From Xiphydria camelus (taxonomy: Eukaryota; Arthropoda; Insecta; Hymenoptera; Xiphydriidae), in the NCBI GenBank assembly GCA_963678675.1, contig OY783196.1, positions 20,934,827-20,998,826 of the forward strand: a stretch of 64,000 bases of DNA, written 5' to 3'. Shown here piece by piece: positions 35,219-44,556 of this stretch; positions within the stretch are counted from its first letter, which is position 1; each line of letters opens with the position of its first letter. The notes under the pieces were generated by a model that was given only the letters and a program-made list of their open reading frames with translations, did not search any database and was not told where the DNA came from. The position numbers were made by a program, and so were the translations under genes.

Positions 35219-35887
35219 CTAATTAGCAGTGAGTCTACGGCAATTAAGGTCGCTAGAGTGCTTTGCTCCGACACTCCGCCAACAACCCGTAGCTATACCA
35301 GCCTGACAACAAGGTTGGTAGGAGTTTCGCGGGGGATAGTAGTTTCGAATTGACGGGGAAAAATGCCGTGGAGAAATTGGAGGTGGAATGAGAAAGAGAG
35401 TTTGTCTTCCTGTGAAATTTGCGACTGATAGATTGTTTTCCAAGTTGATGCAGTGCGTAAGAAGAACTTTAAATTGATTGATCACGGTATCAGAAGATTG
35501 AGGTTTTAACGAACTGCAGTAGATGCACCGCTGCTCGTGTTTACAGTGAATCCGATAATAATAATTGTACAATAATTGACTATTCACGCGCGAGTGAGCA
35601 ATGGACATCGAAAATTGTTCAGAACTTGGGAAATTAATTTCCTGTATCGAACTCAACGTATATATGTATATAAAATGCACTGGTTCTCGCAATATCGATT
35701 CCGACAAAGTTAAATAATCAATTTCAAATTTCGAGGTCGAATTTTCCAAATGAATATCTCTGTGTGGAAGTAGTAATTCACGGAATAATAATGAGCGATT
35801 ATGAATGCGACGTCTACATAATGGTGGGCGATTACAGATGTATCTATTACTCCAAAATTCTCTGACTGTAACAGTATACCGTGGCAC
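35219..35887 (-). other. 222-codon open frame of unknown status
   Basis: This is the longest frame in sequence of ordinary base composition in the window, starting at ATG (35887-35885) and ending at TAG beside 35219. The predicted product is rich in S, R, I, N, Y and cysteine (for example CKHEQRCIYCSSLKPQ) with no domain I recognise, no signal peptide and no membrane segment. No splice context or second exon was found. A rough estimate from base composition makes a frame this long uncommon by chance, but nothing positive supports translation. Confidence 0.18.
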
Positions 35888-36221
35888 ATGATGGATAAAA
35901 TAAAATTACTTTGCGTGATATCCGAATAATTCGAATATCATATCTTTGGAAGTGGATATTAGCTAATCAAAAGTGCCTACATGTATACTCTGTGGAAGGG
36001 AACAAAAGCGTTCTGATACTGTCCAATAATTCTGCTATACAAATGCTGTTATTAATAAATATTACGTTGCAGGCGCGCGGCAGTGCCATAATGACGTGTC
36101 GTGTAAACGCCACACGTGGTTTTATATTACAAACTGCATAATTCACTTTGATAATGAAAGAGAGCTACATTTCGCAAAGCGAAAACTTGTTTGATGAATA
36201 ACTTTTGGCATGATATATTAA
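35888..36221. other. Non-coding stretch
   Basis: AT-rich, with one 76-codon frame and no domain. Confidence 0.4.
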
Positions 36222-36635
36222 AATGAGCGTTTTCGCGCATATGGCTGAGCACGGCGCGATAAGGAAAGTAAAGGATGAATGCCCCTGTTTTTGGTTTTCG
36301 TGTTTACGCCTTTCTAATTGCATTATGCCTTTATAATTTTATAACCGAAAATTTTTTATTGTGGTAGCTCCTGCCGGTTGCTAAATATCTAAATTTTACC
36401 ATTCTATCCCCACCGTCTTGCACAACCGTAAGTTATACAAACCGCAATCACACACAAATGCGTGTTACCTAGTCAGTGCATAGAACGAAGAGTAACCGCG
36501 TGTACAGTGCATTCAGTGTGCAAGCGCTCTGTGACGACCTGCGTGTAGCGCCGGTGTACGGCGTGACACCAGATGACGTTGACTCTCTCGGCCCCCGGCT
36601 CTCGGCTCTCGGTAGTCCAACGACGGTGCAGTTAC

Positions 36636-36643
36636 TATATAAG
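36636..36643 (+). promoter_or_regulatory. TATA-like box upstream of the ribozyme motif
   Basis: TATATAAG lies 17 bp before the first pairing base of the hammerhead and about 37 bp before TCAGCC, which resembles an arthropod initiator (TCAGT). The spacing is longer than usual (about 30), so this is a weak call. Confidence 0.3.
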
Positions 36644-36652
36644 AGGACCAGA

Positions 36653-36722
36653 GAGCGTCTAAGGCAGGAGTCAGCCTAGCCTCACTGACGAGTCCACAGG
36701 CCGACTCCGGGACAAAACGCTC
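36653..36722 (+). ncRNA. Hammerhead ribozyme-like sequence, type III layout, core G mutated
   Basis: Stem III pairs GAGCGT (36653-36658) with ACGCTC (36717-36722). C36659 completes the GUC cleavage triplet, so cleavage would follow 36659. Stem I pairs TAAGGC (36660-36665) with GCCTCA (36679-36684), with one A-C mismatch. The core strand CTGACGA (36685-36691) is a perfect match to CUGANGA. Stem II pairs GTCC (36692-36695) with GGAC (36710-36713). The second core strand reads AAAA (36714-36717) where GAAA is required: the conserved G12, the general base, is A. Both defects fit G-to-A transitions (CG to CA). An alternative pairing GAGTC/GACTC (36690-36694 with 36703-36707) could compete with stem II. 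The ends lie in stem III, so the layout is type III. Confidence 0.62.
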
Positions 36723-36916
36723 CGTCGAATGTGGCGACCGCACACCGTCGCCACAGCTCTAACTTGCAAACTTAGATGTTAAACGCCGCTTATAGTTGTG
36801 AAAAGTTTAACGCACCACATGCAATTAGAAAAGCGTAAACACGAAAACCAAAAACAGGCATTCATCCGCTACCTTCCTTCTCGCGCCGTACGCACCCGTG
36901 CGCGCAATAATGCTCA

Positions 36917-37219
36917 TTATCGTTGAAGCATGGATAAATTTCATTAATATATGTAGGTATGAATTATTATTTGTGTGATCGTGGTATGAGATTTAGAAAT
37001 TCAGGAAAAATGCCGAATATATTGAACCATCGATACTATACCTACTTTATGGTAGAATACAGAGGTTAACTCGAATAAAATTTAACTCTGAATTAATTAT
37101 AAAGTTACGATAGATTTACCGTAGGGAGCTTAAAAAATATAATACAGATCATGTCAAAGTTCTGTGAATTTATGTCTTTAGAAATAAAGGGTAGGTACTG
37201 CATTTACTCTATAGCGCGA
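36917..37219. other. Non-coding stretch
   Basis: AT-rich, no feature recognised. Confidence 0.4.
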
Positions 37220-37345
37220 AATTGTATTCCCTGTTCCCTATTCCTTTCAATGTGTGCATCGCCACAAGCGTTATCAAATAATTTTTCTTGCTTTTGATGC
37301 CGTCGAATCATGGCCTACGGTTTTTAGGGTCATTTTCGAGGCATC
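37220..37345 (-). repeat. Segment shared with the mariner remnant at 60.2 kb
   Basis: ATTCCCTGTTCCCTATTCCT, TTTCAATGTG and AGGGTCATTTTCGAGG recur at 60187-60290 in the same order and orientation with an AT-rich variable middle. At 60 kb this segment adjoins the transposase region with the VTGDESW motif, so here it is probably a decayed piece of the same element. All frames are broken. Confidence 0.5.
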
Positions 37346-38449
37346 AAATAAAAAGTCGACGAGTTCAGTGCGTAGGCCTTTCACCGCGAGAGTTCTCCAA
37401 TGACGTTACGCGTCGAGCTTGTCGCGAGGTGAAGGCAAAGCCCGCGAGTGACGTCATCAGACAAAACACGCTCTGTTCCATCCCTATAATTTTTCAACGA
37501 CACAATGTATAGATTCGATCCGCGGCAGAATGCAGACATGTACATATCGATTACGACATTATACGATTCAGCAAAGACGAAGAAAGTACATATATAAGCT
37601 TTTCGTGCAATTAGATCGCGACGGCAGTCACGTTATGTTACTTCTTACTCTAGACCTCAAAATTTAATAACGCGAGAAACGTCACGCTATTGACTCTTCA
37701 ATTCGGTACTTATTCTATCGCCATATAACGTGACGTTACGCTTTTCCGATTCACCCCCAACATCAATTTAAAAGGCGTAATTTACGTCAATATATTACAG
37801 GACTTCCGAAACGTTAATTTCTATTTCATCGTCGACATTGAACGAATGATTAAATTAAATATATAAAAGCAGTCGCTCTTTATGATGTTAAAGTAAGTGA
37901 ATCGTCCCTAATTGAAGAAATTTCGCAAATTTATTCGCTCCAGTTACTTTTCCACTCCTACGGCGAAATATCGAAAAAAGAACTTTCAACGAGCGAGCAA
38001 ATCTTTCGCCTTTCGTTTTAAAGTTTTGCAAAGATCAATCGTAATAAAGTTTTACGGCAGCGTGTCGGTCAATTTAGGCTCCACGTTTGACTAGATTGGT
38101 TACAGACAGTTTCAGTGCGATTAATATTCTCGACTTTTTTTCTAATAAACAGTTGAAAGAAAAAGCAAGGATAGAAAAGGCTACGGAGGAAATTACAGAA
38201 GATTTTCAGATTATATACTTAAATTAAACGCGTCTCTTAACGCTCTTATGATCCTTGCACGTGATAGCGAGTAAATCCGGGATAAGCTAATGAGAAAATC
38301 AGAGCTTCTCGAGGAGGAGAAGCAAACGGATTCATCTCCTTAGTATGTAACGATAACTAAAACCCTGTTTATCGATAATCGCGTGTGCTTTAAAAATCTA
38401 ATTTTCTACGCGACTTTTGATGGTCGTTGAATTTGTCAACTTTTGAACG
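37346..38449. other. Non-coding stretch
   Basis: Only short frames; no domain, hairpin or repeat of note. Confidence 0.4.
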
Positions 38450-39053
38450 TTTTAATATTAAAAAACTTTCGTACTAAAATTTATATTATATCTGCGATTT
38501 ATTTCCGATAGATTGAGAGAGTTGTAGCATGGAAGTAAAATCCGGGCTAAGTGCCAAAAAGCAAGTTTTGAGATATACAGTTCTGAAAGCAAGCAAGCAA
38601 GCAAGCTTTGCAGCAAGCAAGATTCTTGTGGCAATTATTTGAACTAGATTTTGAAGGATCTAGACATAGCCCATTTTTTTACAGCGTATTGGGGTTGTCA
38701 CATAGTCCACTTTTTAGCACTTAACTCAATTTTTCATATTCTGGCACTTAGCCCGGATTTTACTTCCATGCTACAGTTTATGACTTTGAAGGGGTTAAAG
38801 TTTAAGACGGCAGTTTCACCCCCTAAACCAAAATTGAATCACTTCAAGGAAATATAGGCCTCTTATTTTTACTACGTCTTTAAAGCTGTCCCATTTTAAA
38901 CCAAAATCGAAGGTGTTAACTTTTTGCGAAAAATACCCGTCTATATTAGCTTTCGAAGCAAAGACATTTCCTCTCAGGACACCCTGTACGTGTATTAAGG
39001 TAGATTCCCATAATACTGTACTCGGGAAGCGGATGTAGGAGGGAGATGTCGAT
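38450..39053 (+). repeat. Interspersed repeat, copy 2, split by an insertion
   Basis: The two parts 38450-38522 and 38776-39053 align end to end with the complement of 30030-30400. The join in the other copy reads GAGAGAGTTAATGACTTTG, giving an empty site for the insertion at 38523-38775. The (GA)n tract of copy 1 is missing here. Confidence 0.75.
38523..38775. mobile_element. Inverted-repeat element inserted in the interspersed repeat
   Basis: The ends TGTAGCATGGAAGTAAAATC and GATTTTACTTCCATGCTACA are complementary and the arms continue through CGGGCTAAGTGCCA. Comparison with the empty site leaves a duplication of only two or three bases (GT or GTT). An (AAGC)5 run lies at 38587-38606. It is 253 bp, non-coding, and the superfamily is unclear. 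Confidence 0.78.
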
Positions 39054-40052
39054 AAACTCTTGTGAATTTCCGACGTTTCCGTGAGATAGACCATCCTACA
39101 TGTTCGTATATGGACATCCGTATGATCTATTCATCCCAACGACCCTTAAGCGAGACCCTGGATTCTCTGGAACGGCACTTTATGGGAGACGTTATTACGT
39201 CCCATCTCTTCTCAAACGCACGTAGCAATAAAGTCGATTCGATCCATTATATCCTTATCATGTCCGTATAGCCAGGTATGTATACCCTTTTATTTCACAG
39301 TTTTTCTTCGCTTCCTTTTCATTTCCCCTGCCAAAACCACAAACTCGCACGATTTCATAACAAAGGAATGGCAAATTGATAATAAAACTGATTACAGATA
39401 GATTAACTCAGTCATTACTGTAAAAGTGCAACAGAACTGTTGAGCCGAATAAAAGAATGACATTATTTTATATGTGGAAACTTAATTCAAAGTCCCTCTT
39501 TATAAAATTATGACATTTACAAAGTTCTTGGTACTTGAAATTAAAATAAAACGATATCCAGCTGCTTTATAACGTGTTCCATTAAATTTAAGTAGTAATG
39601 TAGAACAATTTTATCAGTGCGAGCCAGCACTAAGAGAACACTTCCCCGCGTGGCTGACGTACATATAACGGCGACGCGTGTGTCGAGAGTGCAGAAGGAT
39701 CCCCCCTTAAAACGATGCACCTCCCCACGCGCGGAGAGTCACGGAGTAGCCCGCGTGCATGTGCAGGGAGAAGGTTGCAACCGAGAACGATACCGTCTAC
39801 TCTCGAGGGTGCTCCGCGGGGGAGGCAAAGGAGAGCACGCGGAGATGGCGAGGAAGGGCGGGGAAGGAACAAGAGCGAAGGGACGAGGCAAGGGGATGGA
39901 CAAGTGGAGTGTCACAATAGCCTGCAGATTGGAAAGGCAGACGTACAGTCCTCCCTCGGTACAGTCACCCTCGAGATATGCACCTCAACGTCGTGCCGTG
40001 AACTAGCACACGGACTATAAAGTGGCGGACCAAAGCCTGATATTACTACTTG
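39054..40052. other. Non-coding stretch with GC-rich part
   Basis: Positions 39617-40010 are GC-rich and purine-rich, with overlapping frames of 80-129 codons on both strands that show no domain. The rest is AT-rich. Confidence 0.4.
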
Positions 40053-40095
40053 TATAAATACAAACCGCTCCGAGGCGGAAACCGCTTCAGTGGAT
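40053..40095 (+). promoter_or_regulatory. Possible core promoter
   Basis: TATAAATA at 40053-40060 is followed by CTTCAGTGG at 40085-40093, an initiator-like sequence whose A lies 36 bases after the first T. The spacing is slightly long. It borders the GC-rich block that ends near 40010. No coding exon follows convincingly. Confidence 0.2.
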
Positions 40096-40650
40096 CTCAC
40101 GGAAGAATGAGCTTTCAACTGTTCGAACGTCGATGCGCGTTACAAAAAAACCTCGCATGTGAGGACAGGCTTTGCACCTCTATGTCGAAACCCTTACGAA
40201 TAAGTCCGTAAAGATGACATCGACGCGGAGTTGTATATAAAGTCATTGGCTACGTTATTCATAACTAGTCGGAATAACGATAAATTAATTCGTTATGAAA
40301 AATCGTAGGCAATCGATGCGTAAATAACGCAATGTCGTGCAACGCTTTTTACTGTAAAATAATTTTCTCTTTGAAGAGTTGGTACATTTCCCTTCGCAAA
40401 CCTTTTCGAAAAAGTGGAAAGTTATAATCACTTACTGTTTCAAGGTAAAAATATCATGATATTTGTAATTTATTAAAATTTACTTAAAGAATTAAGTTCT
40501 AACTACAGCGTAGTGATAAGTATATTAGGCACTTTTTCAAATTACCCAATTTTTCTGCAGCATCCAATAAGAAGACACCCTCGGTCCATTTTATCGTTCG
40601 CGAGTATCAAATACCAAACTTCTGTTAAAATTATCTATGTCACTTTCAAT
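40096..40650. other. Non-coding stretch
   Basis: AT-rich between 40290 and 40640, no feature seen. Confidence 0.4.
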
Positions 40651-41215
40651 ATTCAAGGGGGGCCCGAAACGGGTTCGGAAGTTAAGTCGGATCGGGAAGG
40701 AATTCGTCTCGGGGTTGGCGTTTGGACGCCGGCGTTGCTCTGGGGCGTAATATTGATCATGGGCGGGGGTGTCTGCACCCTCGCCCTCTGCAACCCACCC
40801 CCTGGGGGAACCAACTGAAGCGTTGCAACGGGCCCACTCGCTGCATACACGCGTCGACCCTACCGGGTGGCTGCTAAGTGTGGCGAAAACGTCAACCCTC
40901 GTGAAAGAGGGTATAGGCTATACTCTGGTTTCCTGTGAGAGGACTACAGGCTTCAGTCGGTGGCAATAACGAGAGTTATGTACCTATTTAGGTACCACGT
41001 GAACCGAATGTGTGCCTAATATCTAACGTAACGGAACAGGGGTAAATGTTCTCTCGATTGATCACACGACGAGGTTTATATAGAAGTTTCGCACGTGGTC
41101 ATGTGAATATTAGAGAGATAGGGGTGAGTAAATCATTACGAGACACCTGAGTTGGCAGTAGGGAGATAAGCAACGTTGCTTGGGGACCAACTGAAGAATT
41201 TCGTTATCGTTTGGC
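40651..41215 (+). other. Unclassified GC-rich structured block, possible retroelement 5' region
   Basis: An abrupt change to GC-rich sequence at GGGGGGCCCGAAACGGG is followed by several strong hairpins (for example CCCTCGTGAAAGAGGG and GGCGTTTGGACGCC). The motif GGGGAACCAACTGAAG recurs as GGGGACCAACTGAAG about 380 bp further on, near 41185. It has no long frame. The sharp left edge and folded RNA-like character suggest the 5' end of a non-LTR retrotransposon or a structured RNA, but I cannot match it to a known family. Confidence 0.25.
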
Positions 41216-41640
41216 ATCTTCTGTGTGTGTTTTTGAATATTATTATACTATATATAGATCTTAGAAAAAAACGCGCATTAATTCCAGAATTACGTTGTCA
41301 CAGAGGTCATTCTGGATAGAAGATTTCACATGAGTAAAAATCAATTTTGAATAATTGCAGAATTGATTGAAGGTTGAAGCAATGGTCCCTCAAAATTATC
41401 TTGAAAACGAAGCAAGGTACAATGAAAGTTTAAATACGAAACTTGTTCAACTTGTAAAGTTTTACTGTAAATTAACTCTCTTTAACTGATTAGTGAATAA
41501 AGTTAACTTTCTCAAATATGCAATTCATTCGAATCTATGGGGTTTCGAAATTCGAGCTACCTAGGATTTCGATGTATAGCACCGGCACGTCGACAACGAA
41601 ATCTTTGAAAGAGCCTGTAGGATGTATTCGCACACCACTG
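41216..41640. other. Non-coding stretch
   Basis: AT-rich, no feature recognised. Confidence 0.4.
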
Positions 41641-41647
41641 TATACAC

Positions 41648-41884
41648 TTGCTTACCCCGGACGACGAAGCAGTATGGGTTTCGCGTAGGTATAAAAAACT
41701 CTTTTGCGCGAGGTGTGCGAGGATTCCAATGGGGGGAATCACAATGCAGCTGCACGTTGAGACCATAGAAAAGCCGTCTGGCTTAAAGTGTCGTGCTTCA
41801 GTCGAGTTTGCAGGATGCACGAGCTGCAGGAATTGTTGCTCGTCACACCTCATACAGGAGTACTCGAACGGAATCGAATGCACG
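41648..41884 (+). other. Cysteine-rich open frame, possible exon
   Basis: The frame reads through FCARCARIPMGGITMQLHV, then GLKCRASVEFAGCTSCRNCC and HLIQEYSNGIECT, and reaches a donor-like ACG/GTAGGT at 41884. Nine or more cysteines in about 75 residues and the balanced composition are unlike the other frames here. Weaknesses: no good splice acceptor lies upstream, the frame is also closed by a TAA at 41900, and a 108-codon frame is open on the opposite strand. I do not recognise the protein. Confidence 0.2.
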
Positions 41885-43090
41885 GTAGGTACCGTTTGTT
41901 AAAACGTCCAAAACGAAGAAGCGCCCGTCCATCTTTCAAAAATGTTTGCATTTTCAATCACGCCTTACTCTTATAAGTCGCAAGGTAGAAATCTAATTTA
42001 GAAAAAGATGAGGAAAATCACTAAAAACACCAGTATTTTTCATACCTTTCAATTTCGTTTGGAGAAAAGTTATTCAAAATCGGTTTACGGGTAACTCGAT
42101 AAAGAGAATTATCGAACGTTACCGAATTCTCATATATAATTCGAGAAAACTCTCGAGCTCGAATCTTCAAAGAAACCGAAAGCTTTTAAGGCTGTTTATT
42201 CATATTATAGTAGGCAGTTACATTATTATGCAAGGGAAATGATGTTCGATTTTCTACATGTACAAATGGATGCATATATTCGATGTAGAGTAAAATGAGG
42301 TAGACTAGAACACAGGTGAAAATTCAAATACATATTCCTCTTTGTATTTTCTGAAAATGAAATATGTAGAGTCCTATGAATAATTTCGTTAAACTCAAGA
42401 GGATCTCTCTTTAGTATTCTTATATTTTCATTCGATGAATTTAACTTTCTTTCCTAAAAGATCTACGTACGGCCCTCGAAAGTAAATTTATTTTTTTGTC
42501 AGTGTAAAAACCGCTTGTAAAACCGCATATAATAATTATTATTAACAACCTTTCAATTCGTTCTGACGGAAATGTGTCTCTACGGACAGCACATTGAAAC
42601 GTCTTCACACCCCCGTGTCCCGACGCTCGTCGTCGCGACACATCCCCCGCATGGGATGCGTGTTTTCCCCTGATTTCTGTAAAAAACTTTTAGCAAACGG
42701 GAAAAAAAATATTCCAGAAAGGAGCAGAATGTATGGAAGTGGGGTTTAGAGAGGAGACGACGAACGACGGGGGAATTGAGGGGAGGGGGCGTTTCATACC
42801 ACCGGGTCCTCTCCAATTACTTACGTATTACGACACGCTGCTCACACCATATCACATGGTTATACGCGTCCGTGTTTCATTAATTTTAATTAAATATCCT
42901 TAATTTTTATGAGATTGCCTCGCCCCTCTGACGCGAGAGTGCGACGTGTGGCGTTCCGTGAATCGCGAGAAATGTTTTAGAATTTTGAAACATTTTCCGC
43001 AAATCTAGAGTACCAAAGAGACAAAAGTATTTGTATTATGAGGAAAAAGAAAGAACAATTAGAGTAGACAGACTTTTCAGAAATTCTAGA
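41885..43090. other. Non-coding stretch
   Basis: A solitary MITE-like right end (TTATTTTTTTGTCAGTG followed by TA) lies at about 42485-42502 with no left partner found. The GC-rich block at 42590-42820 has short frames only. Confidence 0.4.
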
Positions 43091-43094
43091 TTAA

Positions 43095-43221
43095 CCCTTT
43101 CATGCATACATTTTCGGAAATTTAGATTCTCATAAAGAAAATTCATATTTTGATAAGTCAAGGTTGAACAACAAAAATGTTTTTCATTCATCCACTGTAG
43201 TGTATACTATGCGTGAAAGAG
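43095..43221. mobile_element. Tiny TTAA-flanked piggyBac-like MITE
   Basis: The left end CCCTTTCATGCATACATTTT and right end ACTATGCGTGAAAGAG are inverted, with TTAA at 43091-43094 and 43222-43225. The size is 127 bp. The TTAA flanks and the CCCTTT start are as expected for piggyBac-type mobilisation. Confidence 0.65.
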
Positions 43222-43225
43222 TTAA

Positions 43226-43893
43226 AGAGACAGGAAATCTATAATTGCACTGGAAACGATTCTAATCAATTAATAAAGTTTACCGGAAAGAGACAGCGTC
43301 AGTATGCGTTGCCATTGCTACCAACGTAATTAATTATGAGCGCGCACGAGGGTTTAGTGTACGAATCAAAAGTCGGATGCATATATCGATCTACATCGCT
43401 CAGATTTTCACTGTTGCAATTGCGCGACAGATTTTCTTTTTTTTTTAGTATAAGCTGGAAAAGCACGCGTGTACAGTTCGAATTCCAATGTTAACATTTT
43501 CGCGCTGGATGTAGAAAGCTTATTCGAGAACGAACGGTCGGCTTTAAAAAGTCGACACGCTGTTTTTCGCGAAAACATGTTCCCCGAGCGACTAAGTGGA
43601 TCCGCGAACGGGAGGGTGTAGTGGAAATATTTCCATAAAATCAGTTTACGAGGGCGATCCTTGTAACGGTGTGGCTGTAATTCTTAACCAGTTACCAGCA
43701 GAAAAACGAGGCGCGGCCGCATAATTTTTGCGAAGCGCATTAATATATATAACGCGATTGTTTCGGGATATTATATAGCAGCACTCTGATGTCGAGGAAA
43801 ACTGTAGAAAGTATCGCAGTAACGGTGTTACGATTAATAGCGACCGAGCACCGATGCGTTGCTTATGCAATCACATTTCATACGCATTGGAAG
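43226..43893. other. Non-coding stretch
   Basis: No feature recognised; short frames only. Confidence 0.4.
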
Positions 43894-43895
43894 TA

Positions 43896-44109
43896 CACTG
43901 AGAAAAAAATGTAGTAGATTATTGACCAAATCGGTAGTTACGGGTGGGGAATGAAAATTTAATTACTCATGCTAGTAATTGTCTCGAATGAACTACAGAT
44001 TTCCTTCAAATAGTCGTTAATCCTTATAACCAAATTTATTAGTTGATTCCGCATTCCCCCACCAGCAAACATTGATTGAATTAAATATAACATTTTTTTT
44101 TCCTGAGTG
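43896..44109. mobile_element. TA-flanked inverted-repeat MITE, family 1
   Basis: The left end is CACTGAGAAAAAAATGTAGT and the right end ACATTTTTTTTTCCTGAGTG, with TA at 43894-43895 and 44110-44111. The block GGTTACGGGTGGGGAATG-type near the left end and GCATTCCCCCACC near the right end match the copies at 6170 and 13497. Confidence 0.84.
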
Positions 44110-44111
44110 TA

Positions 44112-44554
44112 CATATCCTTGGATTGCTCACCGATATTATTACCTACCGAGAACTTCAATCCGACCGAATCGATATTGCGGTGCATTTTATTCCGCCCAA
44201 TTTCGATTGTTAAATTATTGAGATATCGTTTCTGTCATTTATCGTTGCCAGTAAATTAAAATATTAATTGCGCGCTGAGTGCATCCAGTGCAAAAGTGCT
44301 ATTAGCCGGATATCATACATCTACATATGTACATCATCGGCGTGTGTTGTAAAAATGGAATAACTGCAAAAAATTACAAAACCGTGCCGCACTTTCAGTG
44401 TATACGCAAATCGTCAAAGATATACCTGGACGTAATTATGACGAAATTCATTTTCTCACATTTCAATTATTATCATTAATAAAGTTATTTGCAGTGTAAC
44501 AAAGATGTAACGCAATTCACATTTTCAGTCGAAATTCATGAGACATGTTAACGG
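44112..44554. other. Non-coding stretch
   Basis: AT-rich, no feature recognised. Confidence 0.4.
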
Positions 44555-44556
44555 TA

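Larger units (their letters stand above)
36222..36916 (+). mobile_element. Inverted-repeat-bounded element carrying a hammerhead ribozyme motif
   Basis: The arm at 36253-36323 (with blocks GGATGAATGCCCCTGTTTTT and GGTTTTCGTGTTTACGCC) is repeated in inverted form at 36819-36887; weaker pairing extends outward to about 36222 and 36916 (AATGAGC with GCTCATT). The GC-rich core between the arms contains TCGGCTCTCGGCTCTCGG, a TATATAAG box at 36636-36643 and a hammerhead-like fold at 36653-36722. It encodes no protein. Penelope-like elements and retrozymes are the known animal carriers of such ribozymes, so a non-autonomous retroelement is the leading guess; a DNA transposon with captured core is the alternative. 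Confidence 0.6.

Noticed and set aside
42300..42502. MITE ending TTTTTTTGTCAGTG before TA
   Set aside because: Only a right-end-like sequence is present; no left end could be paired with it.
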